Positions 49,475-58,592 of a DNA stretch of 64,000 bases are shown here, piece after piece. Source of the stretch: Candidatus Brocadia sp. WS118 (GTDB lineage Bacteria; Planctomycetota; Brocadiia; Brocadiales; Brocadiaceae); assembly GCA_007618135.1 (NCBI GenBank), contig PHFX01000148.1, positions 62,001 to 126,000 of the forward strand. Direction: 5' to 3'. The notes beneath the pieces were generated by a model that worked only from the letters and a program-made list of their open reading frames with translations, did not search any database and was not told where the DNA came from. Each line of letters begins with the position of its first letter. Position 1 is the first letter of the stretch. The translations under genes and the position numbers were made by a program.

Positions 49475-50494
49475 TTATTCCGGGACAGTTTTCTCCTTCA
49501 ACTCGCCAAAAATAACCCGCAGGATATCTTTTATCTCAATGAGACCTGAAACAACGCCTTGAGCGTCTCTGACTATGGCAATATGCAATCCCTGTTGCTG
49601 AAATTCCGTGAATATCGTACTGATCTTTTTATCTTCAGAGACAAAATAGGGCTCCATGATAAGGTCTTCCATGATAAAAAGCGGATTATTTGCAACCACA
49701 TTAATTATGGCTTTGACATGGATAATCCCAACGATCGTATCCAAACTATGCCGGTACACCGGGTATCGTGTATGGCCTTCTTCTGTTATGATTCTTAGGA
49801 TATCCTCACGCTTCATATCCATATGAATAGCAACAATCTGCTGCCTGGGCACCATAACCTCTTTCGCATACTTATCACTAAATTCAAATATCCGGTGTAA
49901 TAACTTGTGTTCATTATCAATCAGGGCACCCGTCTCGCCACTTTCTTTAATAATATGCTTTACCTCTTCACGACTGAGGATCGTTTTTTTATATTCAATT
50001 TTCAAACCGAACAGGTTAAAAAAGAGATAGGTAAGATACGCAACCATGGTAACACAGGGTGACAATATCCATCGTATCCACTCATAGGGTTTAACGATAA
50101 TTAAAGATAGGTGTTCTGGAAACTGGGTTGCTAATACTTTTGGAAATGTTTCTGCAAACAAAAGGAGAATAAACGCAACGATAACCGGCGCCAGGATTAC
50201 CCCCCATTCCTGTAAATAGTAGATGGCAACCGTTGTTCCTATGGTTGATACGGTGGTGTTGACAATATTATTTCCGGTAAGAAGGGTGCTGAGAAGCTTG
50301 TCTGGCTCATTGATGATATTAAAAACCGAAACCGCTCTCTTGTTCTTTTGCTTGATGAGGTAATCCAGGCGTATCTTGTTGAGAGAGAAAAGAGACGTTT
50401 CAGTGAGTGAAAAAAAGGCAGATACAAAGAGCAGCAGAAAAAAGAGTATGATCATCATAATGATTGTCAGGGTGGAAAAATGCATTATATCCAT
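49475..50494 (-). CDS. CNNM/CBS membrane protein (hemolysin-C/CorC-related), short
   Basis: The 339-residue protein has an N-terminal DUF21/CNNM membrane domain with about four membrane segments (LFVSAFFSLTETSLFSLNKI, LLTGNNIVNTTVSTIGTTV, LLLFAETFPKVLATQFPEHL). A CBS pair follows from about residue 200 (EVMVPRQQIVAIHMDMKRED, HTRYPVYRHSLDTIVGIIHV). The C-terminal CorC/HlyC domain of longer relatives is missing. These proteins act in Mg2+/Co2+ transport or export. A GGGAG ribosome site precedes the ATG. ptsN lies 40 bp upstream on the same strand. Confidence 0.88.
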   Translation of the reverse strand: MDIMHFSTLTIIMMIILFFLLLFVSAFFSLTETSLFSLNKIRLDYLIKQKNKRAVSVFNIINEPDKLLSTLLTGNNIVNTTVSTIGTTVAIYYLQEWGVILAPVIVAFILLLFAETFPKVLATQFPEHLSLIIVKPYEWIRWILSPCVTMVAYLTYLFFNLFGLKIEYKKTILSREEVKHIIKESGETGALIDNEHKLLHRIFEFSDKYAKEVMVPRQQIVAIHMDMKREDILRIITEEGHTRYPVYRHSLDTIVGIIHVKAIINVVANNPLFIMEDLIMEPYFVSEDKKISTIFTEFQQQGLHIAIVRDAQGVVSGLIEIKDILRVIFGELKEKTVPE

Positions 50495-50534
50495 AGTGAT
50501 AACTCCCTTTTCCTAATTCTCTCATTAGGGAATA

Positions 50535-50993
50535 TTATTCCTTTTCATTTTCGACGATAAGATTCATGATTTCTTCAGGCGAGGTAGAGTTAATAACCTT
50601 TTGTTTAAAAGATTCATTGATGAAAAGACGCGCTACCTTGCTTAAAAGACTAAGATATTTGCTGTCAAATCGTTCCTTTGTGGCAATTAAAAAAACAACA
50701 TGAACGGGTTTCATATCGATGGCATTGAATTCAATCCCCTGTGGTGAAATTGCCAGACAACCAACAATATCAGTTACACTGGAAGTTTGAGCATGGGGGA
50801 TTCCGATTCCACCCCCAATACCCGTGCTTTTCATTTCTTCCCGTTCAATCACCTTTTTCAGAAGGTCTGTTTCGCTTATTACTTTTTTCGAGGTTCCGGC
50901 CACATGCACCAGTTTTTCCAGAATATCGTTTTTACCCGCTCCGCTGATGTTGATAATGATCCGTTCTTTGGTAAGGATATCTGATGGTTTCAT
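50535..50993 (-). CDS. ptsN: PTS EIIA(Ntr)-like protein PtsN
   Basis: The 152-residue product carries the EIIA fructose/nitrogen-type phosphohistidine site GIGGGIGIPHAQTSSVTD (His in IPHA) and the EIIA fold (VHVVFLIATKERFDSKYLSL, LLSKVARLF). With no sugar PTS nearby it is likely a regulatory EIIA(Ntr) that adjusts K+ and nitrogen or phosphate responses. The ATG at 50993 has AAAGGGG upstream; the frame extends seven codons to 51014. It may be co-transcribed with the CNNM gene, which is in keeping with ion-related regulation. Confidence 0.9.
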   Translation of the reverse strand: MKPSDILTKERIIINISGAGKNDILEKLVHVAGTSKKVISETDLLKKVIEREEMKSTGIGGGIGIPHAQTSSVTDIVGCLAISPQGIEFNAIDMKPVHVVFLIATKERFDSKYLSLLSKVARLFINESFKQKVINSTSPEEIMNLIVENEKE

Positions 50994-51238
50994 ACTTGCC
51001 CCTTTCAGCAACATAATTCTCTTACGTTAAGGCATGAAGTCGTGGCAAAATCCAACTGCTGTTGAAGACGTAGTGATAACATTCAGAAACTATATACATT
51101 ACTTTCAGATAAAATTTCTCTTTTATACATTGTATTTTTCCGGACTCAGTAAAGACGCAGGTTCTGCTTTATCTCAGCCATCGCTCCACACTCCTGCTAG
51201 AGGGTGCATTCCCGATTTTGGTAAATCGGGTTAACCGG

Positions 51239-51314
51239 GTAGGTGGGCATCGCCCACCAAATATCACGCACTCGTTCGCAGTACCTATTTTTTGGGAGGC
51301 GATGCCCACCCTAC
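51239..51314. repeat. 76-bp inverted-repeat element, GTAGGTGGGC class
   Basis: Left arm GTAGGTGGGCATCGCCCACC (51239 onward) is mirrored by GGCGATGCCCACCCTAC (ending 51314), with TTTTTTGGG and CCAAATA inner flanks. A second hairpin CCCGATTT-TGGT-AAATCGGG lies at 51211-51230. The 359-bp gap between ptsN and the GAF-PAS gene shows no coding frame of note. Confidence 0.82.
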
Positions 51315-51373
51315 TGCGATGGCAAGGCACGCCTTTTCGCTACAATTTTATAAGATGTACTCAGCCATACCGT

Positions 51374-52273
51374 TCATTCATTTTTTTGCAAAAATTGGGA
51401 ATACACCTCCTGCTGGATGAGTTGATCCGACATTGTCTCCTGCTCAGGTATCTCTTTCGCCACATGAACTGAGCTAACAAACTTCCCTCGTTCATCGAAT
51501 TTGGGAAAAGTTGTGACATGAAAGACGCCGCACATGTGAGGGTCTTCGATTTTCACTGTGCATGGCGACATGGTCTCCATCGTCCTGCGGTGTGGGCAGG
51601 CTTTCCAGGGTTCCTCCGCACCGTGAAATATTTTATAACATTTCTCCCCAACAATCTTCCTGATATCCATCTTGAATTTCTTTGCCACAGCCTTGTTTGC
51701 ACGAAGAATAGTAAAGTCTTTATCATGGATACTGATGAGATCGTCTATGGCGTCGAAGGTGCTTTCCCACTCTGATTTAGAATTTTCCAAGGACCCGATA
51801 GAATTCATTAAGGTTGCGTTTTCAATGCTTACCGCAAGATACGTTGCCAGCATGGTCAGGAAAAGGTTCTCGTATTTGTCATGTTCTAGCAGATGAAACT
51901 TTTCAGGCACGATACTAAATACCGCTGATAGACCGATAAGTTTACGGTTGTAGATCAGAGGAGTATTCATGAATGAGGTATATCGCAGACCCAAAACCGG
52001 ATGGGTAATGATATCTTTCAGACGGATGGAACGAGGAAGGATTACCTCTTTGATCTGGGAAAAAGGGATGCCCGACGAACAGACTGGCGAAAGAGTCTCA
52101 TCACGTGTATTTAAGAAAAGTACGGATGCATCTGCACCGGTAAATAGCTGAAATTGGCGGGTCGCAGTCCGCAAAACGGCTTTGTAGTTCAAAGCCTTGG
52201 CGGACAGCATAAATGCGTCTGAAAGAATCTTTATGCGGTAATACAACCTCTTTTCGTCCGATACTGACAACAT
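51374..52273 (-). CDS. GAF-PAS sensor protein without output domain
   Basis: The 299-residue protein has a GAF-like domain (about 30-165; LFTGADASVLFLNTRDETLS, GLRYTSFMNTPLIYNRKLIG) and a PAS domain (about 165-285; WESTFDAIDDLISIHDKDFT, ANKAVAKKFKMDIRKIVGEK). CYKIFHGAEEPWKACPHRRT gives the cysteine-rich PAS variant often seen with redox or haem sensing. It has no kinase or other effector, so it probably acts through a partner. The gene follows the GGDEF-EAL gene (72-bp gap) on the same strand and may be co-transcribed with it. An AGGTGA ribosome site is near the ATG. Confidence 0.8.
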   Translation of the reverse strand: MLSVSDEKRLYYRIKILSDAFMLSAKALNYKAVLRTATRQFQLFTGADASVLFLNTRDETLSPVCSSGIPFSQIKEVILPRSIRLKDIITHPVLGLRYTSFMNTPLIYNRKLIGLSAVFSIVPEKFHLLEHDKYENLFLTMLATYLAVSIENATLMNSIGSLENSKSEWESTFDAIDDLISIHDKDFTILRANKAVAKKFKMDIRKIVGEKCYKIFHGAEEPWKACPHRRTMETMSPCTVKIEDPHMCGVFHVTTFPKFDERGKFVSSVHVAKEIPEQETMSDQLIQQEVYSQFLQKNE

Positions 52274-52345
52274 GTCACCTGAATCCCATGAAAATTGACT
52301 ACCTGAAAATCAAAACAATCATTTTGAGATACCCTTACTCTCTTT

Positions 52346-55018
52346 TCACAGATACACACTGGTTCCCATCTGCTTTTTCTCAGAAAATAACATGGACAAT
52401 TTTCTATGCCAGCTATCGACACATATTTTATCATACCACAGCATTTTCTCAATCACTTCAGCTGATAAAGGCTGGCAAAACAAATTCCCCTGTAATTCAT
52501 CGCATTCAAGTTGTTTCAGGATTGCAAGCTGCTCCTTCGTTTCTACTCCTTCAGCAATAACTCTGAAATGCAAGCCTTGCGCCAGAGCAACTATTGAAGA
52601 TACAATGATTCTATCTTTTTGATTATCTACAATGCAACTGACAAAGTGGGGGCTGATTTTGAGTTTGTTAACAGGAAACTTTTTGAGATAACTTAATGAA
52701 GAAAAACCGGTTCCGAAATCATCGATAGCAATTTGAATGTTCAAATCGCTCATTTCCTTTAACTTATGAATGGTAGTTTCTACATCCTGCATTGCAATGC
52801 CTTCGGTAATTTCCAGGCCTAAGAACTGTGGACTAAGCCCGGTTTCTTTTAATATGGTGGTAACAATGACTGAAATGTTCCGCTGGTGAAATGTGTGCGC
52901 AGAAAGATTTACTGCTATACATCCAGGCAGAAAACCTGCATCCCGCCACGTCTTGTTCTGGGTGCATACCGTACGCAATACCCATTCGTCTATGGAGATA
53001 ATCAGCCTGATGTCTTCTGCCATGGGAAGAAATTCTTCGGGTAAAAGTAACCCGCGCTGAGGGTGCTGCCAGCGCACCAGCGCCTCCATGCCGGTAATCT
53101 GGCCAGTGGTGATATTCATAAAGGGTTGGTAATGAACAACAAACTCACTGCGGTCAAGGGCGCGGCGAATATCCCTTTCCATGATCATCTTTTTCAGAGA
53201 TTCGGCATGCATGGTTGATGTATAAAACTGATAGTTGTTTTTTCCCTGTTCTTTAGCATGATACATGGCAGAATCAGCATTTTTCAACAATGTTTCTGCA
53301 TCTTTGCCGTCATTGGGATAGAGGACTATTCCGAGACTGGCAGTGACATAGAGTTCATGCCCATTGATCGTCCACGGCTTTTTGAGGATTTCAATGATCT
53401 TATAGGCGATGGTGTTCACATCTTCCTCACGGGTAATACCCGGCAGCAACAAAGAGAATTCATCACCTCCAAGACGCGCAATCGTATCGTCTTCGCGCAT
53501 ACAGTTTTTTAATCTGTCAGCTACACCACGGAGTAATTGATCACCCACGGTATGCCCCAGCGTATCATTAACGATCTTAAATCTGTCCAAATCCATGAAC
53601 AATACGGCAAACATCTCCTTTGTCCGGTGGGCATGCGCTAAAGCCAGATTGAGACGATCCGTGAACAACATCCGGTTCGGCAGGTTGGTAAGCGCGTCGT
53701 GAAACGCCAAATGTCGTATTTTTTCTTCTGTTTGCCTCCGTTCAGTGACGTCTCTCAAAATACCCATAAGATAGGTCTTTCCGGCAAAGGTAATAAGAGA
53801 GGTGTTTACATCAGCGTAAAAAACACTGCCGTCCTTTCTTTTCACGGGAATATCTTCCGCTTGTACAACCTCCCGCTTCACGTATTTATCGAAATGCTCC
53901 AGTACATAGGGTGAATCTCCCTTAGAATGGATATCCATAACAGACAAATTCTTAATCTCTTCCGGCGTATAACCAAGCATTTGACATATCATTTTATTGC
54001 CTGTGTGAAATTTTTTGGTTTCAATATCTACCATGAGTATTCCATCATTTGCACTGTCAAAAATAGTCCTGAATCTTTTCTCAGACTTCCTTAACTCTTC
54101 CTCGTCTTGTTTATGAACGACACCTAATGCAATTACATCGGCTACTGCCGCCAATGCCCTGATGGTGAATTCGGGAAGTACCTTGCGGGCAAACATTGCG
54201 ATAACCCCTATCAGACGCCCTTCTATAATCAGGGGATAGCCGGCAAAGGCAACCATGCCTTCCCGCTTCGCCCAATCCTTGTTACTAAAGTGTATATCAT
54301 CAAGAACAGAATTGGTCAAAATAGGTTTTTGCTCTTTAGCGATAAGGCCAATCTTTAATTTCCCCACCGGTATTTGCCCGTGTGGACCATCGATATGAGT
54401 ATACATTCCGGCGCTGGCTTGTAATTCGAGTACATCTTTTTCTTTATTGAGGACCCAGATACGGGCAAATGCAGCATCGAGATTAATTACTACCGCATCT
54501 GCGCAATGCCGTAAAATTTCCTGGAGGGTGTTGCCCCGGGTAAGGGAAATACCAACGTCTTTGAGAAAGGTAGTGATGCGCATCTGATCCGTCATGAGCA
54601 TTGCCTGTTTTTGTTCGGTAATATCACGCCAGATACTAAGGATAACTCCGGTTTCCTCTGCGGCAACCTGCTCCAGAAGTGATGCGTTGACACTGAGATA
54701 CTTCGAGACCAGGGAATTCGGCGACGTTACGAACTCAACATTACGACAGGATCCTTTATGATGAATCTCATTTATCAATTCAGTCCACCGGCTTGTTCCA
54801 TGGAGATCGAGTTGTTCCAGCCAATAAAACAGGTTCGTCTCTATAACATCGCGTTGTTGTTGTCCAATGAGGCTACAAAACGCCTCATTGGCGACTATGA
54901 TATTATGGGCAGCATCGGTAATTAAAATACCGTCGGCCGATGCACGCAACAAATTCTCAAAAAACTTTATGGTCTGCTGCATAACCTCATGTTTGCTTTT
55001 TTTCCTGAATTCATTCAT
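52346..55018 (-). CDS. PAS-GAF-PAS-GGDEF-EAL cyclic-di-GMP protein
   Basis: An 890-residue signalling protein: PAS (about 15-135), GAF (about 155-300), PAS (about 310-430), GGDEF (about 435-600) and EAL (about 615-870). The diguanylate cyclase signature GGDEF is intact in ARLGGDEFSLLLPG, and the RxxD inhibitory site (REDD) lies five residues before it. The EAL domain has MEALVRWQHPQRG and IAIDDFGTGFSSLSYLKKF, so both activities may be functional. The ATG at 55018 is preferred over the open frame to 55069, which overlaps the neighbour's stop. The location between a nitrate reductase gene and a GAF-PAS sensor suggests nitrogen- or redox-dependent cyclic-di-GMP control. Confidence 0.92.
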   Translation of the reverse strand: MNEFRKKSKHEVMQQTIKFFENLLRASADGILITDAAHNIIVANEAFCSLIGQQQRDVIETNLFYWLEQLDLHGTSRWTELINEIHHKGSCRNVEFVTSPNSLVSKYLSVNASLLEQVAAEETGVILSIWRDITEQKQAMLMTDQMRITTFLKDVGISLTRGNTLQEILRHCADAVVINLDAAFARIWVLNKEKDVLELQASAGMYTHIDGPHGQIPVGKLKIGLIAKEQKPILTNSVLDDIHFSNKDWAKREGMVAFAGYPLIIEGRLIGVIAMFARKVLPEFTIRALAAVADVIALGVVHKQDEEELRKSEKRFRTIFDSANDGILMVDIETKKFHTGNKMICQMLGYTPEEIKNLSVMDIHSKGDSPYVLEHFDKYVKREVVQAEDIPVKRKDGSVFYADVNTSLITFAGKTYLMGILRDVTERRQTEEKIRHLAFHDALTNLPNRMLFTDRLNLALAHAHRTKEMFAVLFMDLDRFKIVNDTLGHTVGDQLLRGVADRLKNCMREDDTIARLGGDEFSLLLPGITREEDVNTIAYKIIEILKKPWTINGHELYVTASLGIVLYPNDGKDAETLLKNADSAMYHAKEQGKNNYQFYTSTMHAESLKKMIMERDIRRALDRSEFVVHYQPFMNITTGQITGMEALVRWQHPQRGLLLPEEFLPMAEDIRLIISIDEWVLRTVCTQNKTWRDAGFLPGCIAVNLSAHTFHQRNISVIVTTILKETGLSPQFLGLEITEGIAMQDVETTIHKLKEMSDLNIQIAIDDFGTGFSSLSYLKKFPVNKLKISPHFVSCIVDNQKDRIIVSSIVALAQGLHFRVIAEGVETKEQLAILKQLECDELQGNLFCQPLSAEVIEKMLWYDKICVDSWHRKLSMLFSEKKQMGTSVYL

Positions 55019-55032
55019 ACAAAGCCAGTTCC

Positions 55033-57141
55033 TTATACCCGGACACTTTTTGCAACTTTCACGGCACAATACTTAAACTCCGGCTGGTATGAATGAACAT
55101 CGTAAACCGGACTACAAACAAGATTGGCAAGTTTATCATCTTCTGCCATAGATGCCTTCCCAAAATGCATACCCATGAATACATTGCCAATCAGTACCCT
55201 GTCTTTAATACGGGCGACACCACGGACACGCCCTCTCCGCGATGTGACATCAACCATGTCTCCTTCTGCAAGTCCAAGGTTATGAGCATCAACAGGATGA
55301 ATCTCAACAAAATTGTCCGGTTCGATATCATGGAGACTTTTGATGCGACCCGTGCGGGTGCGGGTGTTGAAGTGGCAGGCCAGTCGCCCTGTAATAAGAA
55401 CAAAGGGATATTCTTTCGTAGGCGTTTCTGCGGGCTCCTTGTAATCACGGGCAAGAAGGGCTGCACGGCCATCCGGTCTCGGAAATTGCAGATCGGTGAA
55501 TAATCGCTGCGTGCCCGGATGACTCATCTCCGGACAGGGCAGTTGCGGTCCTACCGTGTCACGAAGCCGCTGGTAGCTCACGCCGCTCATATCACAAATA
55601 CGGCCGCGGGTAATTCCCTTCCACTCCTCAAAGACGTCCTCGGACGCGGCATAGGGAAACTCCTTCTGGAATCCCATAGCCCTGGCTACCAGACAAATAA
55701 TCTCGCAATCAGATTTTGCCATTCCGGGCGGATCGATAATTTTCTCTACCAGTTCAATACGTCGTTCCGAGGAGATAAAGGTGCCCGTTTTTTCACACCA
55801 CTGGGCGCCGGCAAGAACCACATCTGCCAGCATGGACGTTTCCGTAGGATGAAAAATATCCTGCACAACAAGCAGTTCGGCCTTTGAAAGCCCCTCTTCC
55901 ACCCATTGCGTATGGGGAAGAGAGGCTGCAGGATTGGAGGCAACGACCCAGAGCGCACGCACGTCGCCCGTATGAAGTCCTTGGATAATATCAAGAATCG
56001 ATCGGCCCGGTATGGCCTGAATTTTTTCAACAGGAACATCCCAGTATTCTGCAACCTCCTGCCGGTGCCTGGGATTACAGACCATCCGCATACCTGGCAG
56101 AAGGTGTGAAAGCGCCCCTACCCAACGGCAACCCAAGGTATTCGCTTCGCCCGTAATTGAGAGCGGCCCTGCCCCGGGACGGCAATAATTGCTCGTTAAC
56201 AGTGACAAATTGTGCAACGTGTTATTCTTGAAAACTGCCTGGGTTGATTGATTATAACCCTGAAACCAAAAGGTCAGCATATTTTTTGCTCGCCCAATGA
56301 TGCGAGCGGCTTCGCGTATGAGTGTTTCCGTGCAGCCCGTAATCATGGCTACGCGTGCAGGTGCATATTCCTCTACCACTGCTTTCAAATTATCGAGGCC
56401 TGTGGTATAAAGTCCCACCGCCGTTTCATCAATATAACCTTCCTTCAGCAGGATATAGGCCAGGGCATTATTGAGAGCGACATCCGTGCCAGGCCTAATC
56501 TGCAGATGAATATCTGCCATGCATGCAGTTTCAGACCGGCGCGGGTCAACAACGATAATCTTCGTTTTGTTTTTTACCCTGGCAGCACATACGCGGCGGA
56601 ATAAAACGGGAAGCGACACTGCCATATTATTCCCGGCAATAAAAAAAAGATCGGCCTCTTCGATGTCGTCATAACAGGTGGGCGGAGCGTCAGCGCCATA
56701 GGTAGAAAGAAATCCCATCGATGAACTTGCCATGCATAAGCGAGCGGTGCACTCAACGTTATTCGTGCCGATGGCCGCCTTCATAAGTTTGTTCACCAGG
56801 TAATATTCTTCGGTAAAATTAGCCGCGCCGCCGTGAAATGCTACTGCATGTGGCCCATACTTCTTGATAATACGATTCAAGCCGTTGGCTACGTGCATCA
56901 CCGCCTCATCCCAACTAACGGGCAACAACTTGCCATCCCGGCGAATCATGGGTTGTGTCAATCTCCCCTCGGCAGTGAAAAGTGACGGATAATTAGCAGG
57001 TAGGGCACAAATATCTCCTTTGTTAACAGGGTGACTACTCATCCCGTGAACGCGAATGATCTTGTCATTTTCGGTTTCAACCATCAGACCGCAACCGACC
57101 CCACAATACGGACACGTTGATTTCTTCCACTGAACCGTCAT
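55033..57141 (-). CDS. nasA: Assimilatory-type nitrate reductase (molybdopterin, NasA/NarB-like)
   Basis: A 702-residue Mo-bisMGD oxidoreductase. An N-terminal 4Fe-4S site (STCPYCGVGCGLMVETEN, later GDICALP) is followed by TARLCMASSSMGFLSTYGAD, whose Cys is the expected Mo ligand as in NasA/NarB and Nap (formate dehydrogenases have Sec or Cys in another context). PPTCYDDIEEADLFFIAGNN and the C-terminal LITGRLACHFNTRTRTGRIK agree. No Tat signal is visible, so it should be cytoplasmic. The ATG at 57141 is chosen by homology at TCPYC; upstream in-frame starts at 57192 and 57228 fall in or near a repeat. The distinction from a formate dehydrogenase is not absolute. Confidence 0.8.
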   Translation of the reverse strand: MTVQWKKSTCPYCGVGCGLMVETENDKIIRVHGMSSHPVNKGDICALPANYPSLFTAEGRLTQPMIRRDGKLLPVSWDEAVMHVANGLNRIIKKYGPHAVAFHGGAANFTEEYYLVNKLMKAAIGTNNVECTARLCMASSSMGFLSTYGADAPPTCYDDIEEADLFFIAGNNMAVSLPVLFRRVCAARVKNKTKIIVVDPRRSETACMADIHLQIRPGTDVALNNALAYILLKEGYIDETAVGLYTTGLDNLKAVVEEYAPARVAMITGCTETLIREAARIIGRAKNMLTFWFQGYNQSTQAVFKNNTLHNLSLLTSNYCRPGAGPLSITGEANTLGCRWVGALSHLLPGMRMVCNPRHRQEVAEYWDVPVEKIQAIPGRSILDIIQGLHTGDVRALWVVASNPAASLPHTQWVEEGLSKAELLVVQDIFHPTETSMLADVVLAGAQWCEKTGTFISSERRIELVEKIIDPPGMAKSDCEIICLVARAMGFQKEFPYAASEDVFEEWKGITRGRICDMSGVSYQRLRDTVGPQLPCPEMSHPGTQRLFTDLQFPRPDGRAALLARDYKEPAETPTKEYPFVLITGRLACHFNTRTRTGRIKSLHDIEPDNFVEIHPVDAHNLGLAEGDMVDVTSRRGRVRGVARIKDRVLIGNVFMGMHFGKASMAEDDKLANLVCSPVYDVHSYQPEFKYCAVKVAKSVRV

Positions 57142-57187
57142 AGTATTGATTGCTATAGTAAACGTATTAAATAAGTTATCTGTACTG

Positions 57188-57264
57188 GTCATTGCGAGTA
57201 CCTTTGCTTTGCTCGGAATGATAGTCACAGGAAGATTGCTTCGGGCTAGCGCCCTCGCAATGAC
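57188..57264. repeat. Inverted-repeat element (GTCATTGCGAG family)
   Basis: Arms GTCATTGCGAG (57188-57198) and CTCGCAATGAC (57254-57264), with GATTGCTTCGGGCTAGCGCC inside. It shares the ATTGCGAG and GATTGCTTCG motifs with the element at 26394-26508. It lies just upstream of the nitrate reductase gene and would place its promoter inside or beyond the repeat. Confidence 0.85.
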
Positions 57265-57326
57265 AACTTCCTTTATGCGTTTACTCTAAAAGCATCCTTG
57301 CCTTTTTATAAAAACATCTGCACGTG

Positions 57327-58592
57327 CTATTCGCTAATACGCTGTATGGCTGCCCCTAGCATTGACAGCCGTTCTGCGAGCCGCTCGTATCCCCGGTCTA
57401 AATGATAGATACGGTGGATTTGAGTAGTTCCTTTTGCCACCAGACCTGCAAGCACAAGCCCTGCACCGGCCCTCAGATCGGAAACCATGACTTCGGTGCC
57501 GGATAAAAACGGTATTCCTCTGATAATAGCGCTGGGGCCATCTACCCGGATGTCGGCGCCCATTCTTCTCAATTCCGCTGCATGAATGAATCTGTCGGGA
57601 AATATCTTTTCGGTAATAATGCTCTTCCCTTCTGCAATGCACAACAACGCCATAAACTGGGCCTGCATATCGGTCGGCATTCCCGGATACGGCAGAGTCA
57701 TCAAGTCTACCGCATGATATGCATGGTTTCCTTTGACCCTGATAGTATTGCCGTAAGGAGTTATTTCTACGCCAATTTCCTGTAATTTTTCAATGACCGC
57801 ACCAAGATGTTCCTTCCTTACATTTTCCAGGATAATGTCACCGCCGGTAATAGCTCCGGCAATCATGAGGGTGCCGGCTTCAATCCGGTCAGGAATAATT
57901 TCATAATCGACGCCATGCAATTTCTGAACGCCTTCGACCGTCAGTTTGTTTTCCCCGATTCCGGTAATATTTGCACCGGCCTTGTTTAAGAAATGTGCAA
58001 GGTCTTGCACCTCCGGTTCGCAGGCTGCATACTCAATTGTGGTTGTGCCTTCCGCCAATACCGCAGCGGTCAAGACATTGCACGTGCCGAGCACGGTTTT
58101 TCCGGTAAAGGAGATATGCGTCCCTTTGAGCTTATCTGCAGTAGCATTGATGTAACCTTCCGTTGTCTCGATCTGGGCACCTAACGCGGTGAGGCCTTTT
58201 ATATGCAAATCAATGGGACGCTGGCCAATAACACACCCGCCGGGATAAGAGACTTTTGCCCTGCGTCTTTTACTTAATAACGGTCCTAAGACGCATATGG
58301 ACGCCCTCATCTTTCTCACAAGTTCATAGGGTGCGGTAAATTTGTCGTCATTTTCTCCATCCCTGAAAATTATCTCAAGAGTCCCGTCCTCAGTTTTTTT
58401 TACGTCTCCGCCAAGATTCATTAGGATTTCCGATAGTGTCCGGATATCGATAATGTCCGGTATCCCTTTTATCCGGGATGGACCGTGTAATAACAAACAT
58501 GCTGCCATAATCGGTAGGGCAGCGTTTTTTGCCCCATTGACTCTTACGCTTCCTTCTAAACGATTTTCTCCCTCAATGACAATTTTATCCAC
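57327..58592 (-). CDS. murA: UDP-N-acetylglucosamine 1-carboxyvinyltransferase MurA
   Basis: MurA catalyses the first committed step of peptidoglycan synthesis. The signature residues are present: GSVRVNGAKNAALPIMAACL (Lys-Asn active site), SYPGGCVIGQRPIDLHIKGL with the PEP-reacting Cys, and PGMPTDMQAQFMALLCIA. Length (about 421 aa) is standard. The start is taken as GTG (58592), with GGAGAAGGG just upstream; the frame opens at 58616. It overlaps the end of prmC. MurA supports a peptidoglycan wall, as now accepted for anammox planctomycetes. Confidence 0.96.
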   Translation of the reverse strand: MDKIVIEGENRLEGSVRVNGAKNAALPIMAACLLLHGPSRIKGIPDIIDIRTLSEILMNLGGDVKKTEDGTLEIIFRDGENDDKFTAPYELVRKMRASICVLGPLLSKRRRAKVSYPGGCVIGQRPIDLHIKGLTALGAQIETTEGYINATADKLKGTHISFTGKTVLGTCNVLTAAVLAEGTTTIEYAACEPEVQDLAHFLNKAGANITGIGENKLTVEGVQKLHGVDYEIIPDRIEAGTLMIAGAITGGDIILENVRKEHLGAVIEKLQEIGVEITPYGNTIRVKGNHAYHAVDLMTLPYPGMPTDMQAQFMALLCIAEGKSIITEKIFPDRFIHAAELRRMGADIRVDGPSAIIRGIPFLSGTEVMVSDLRAGAGLVLAGLVAKGTTQIHRIYHLDRGYERLAERLSMLGAAIQRISE

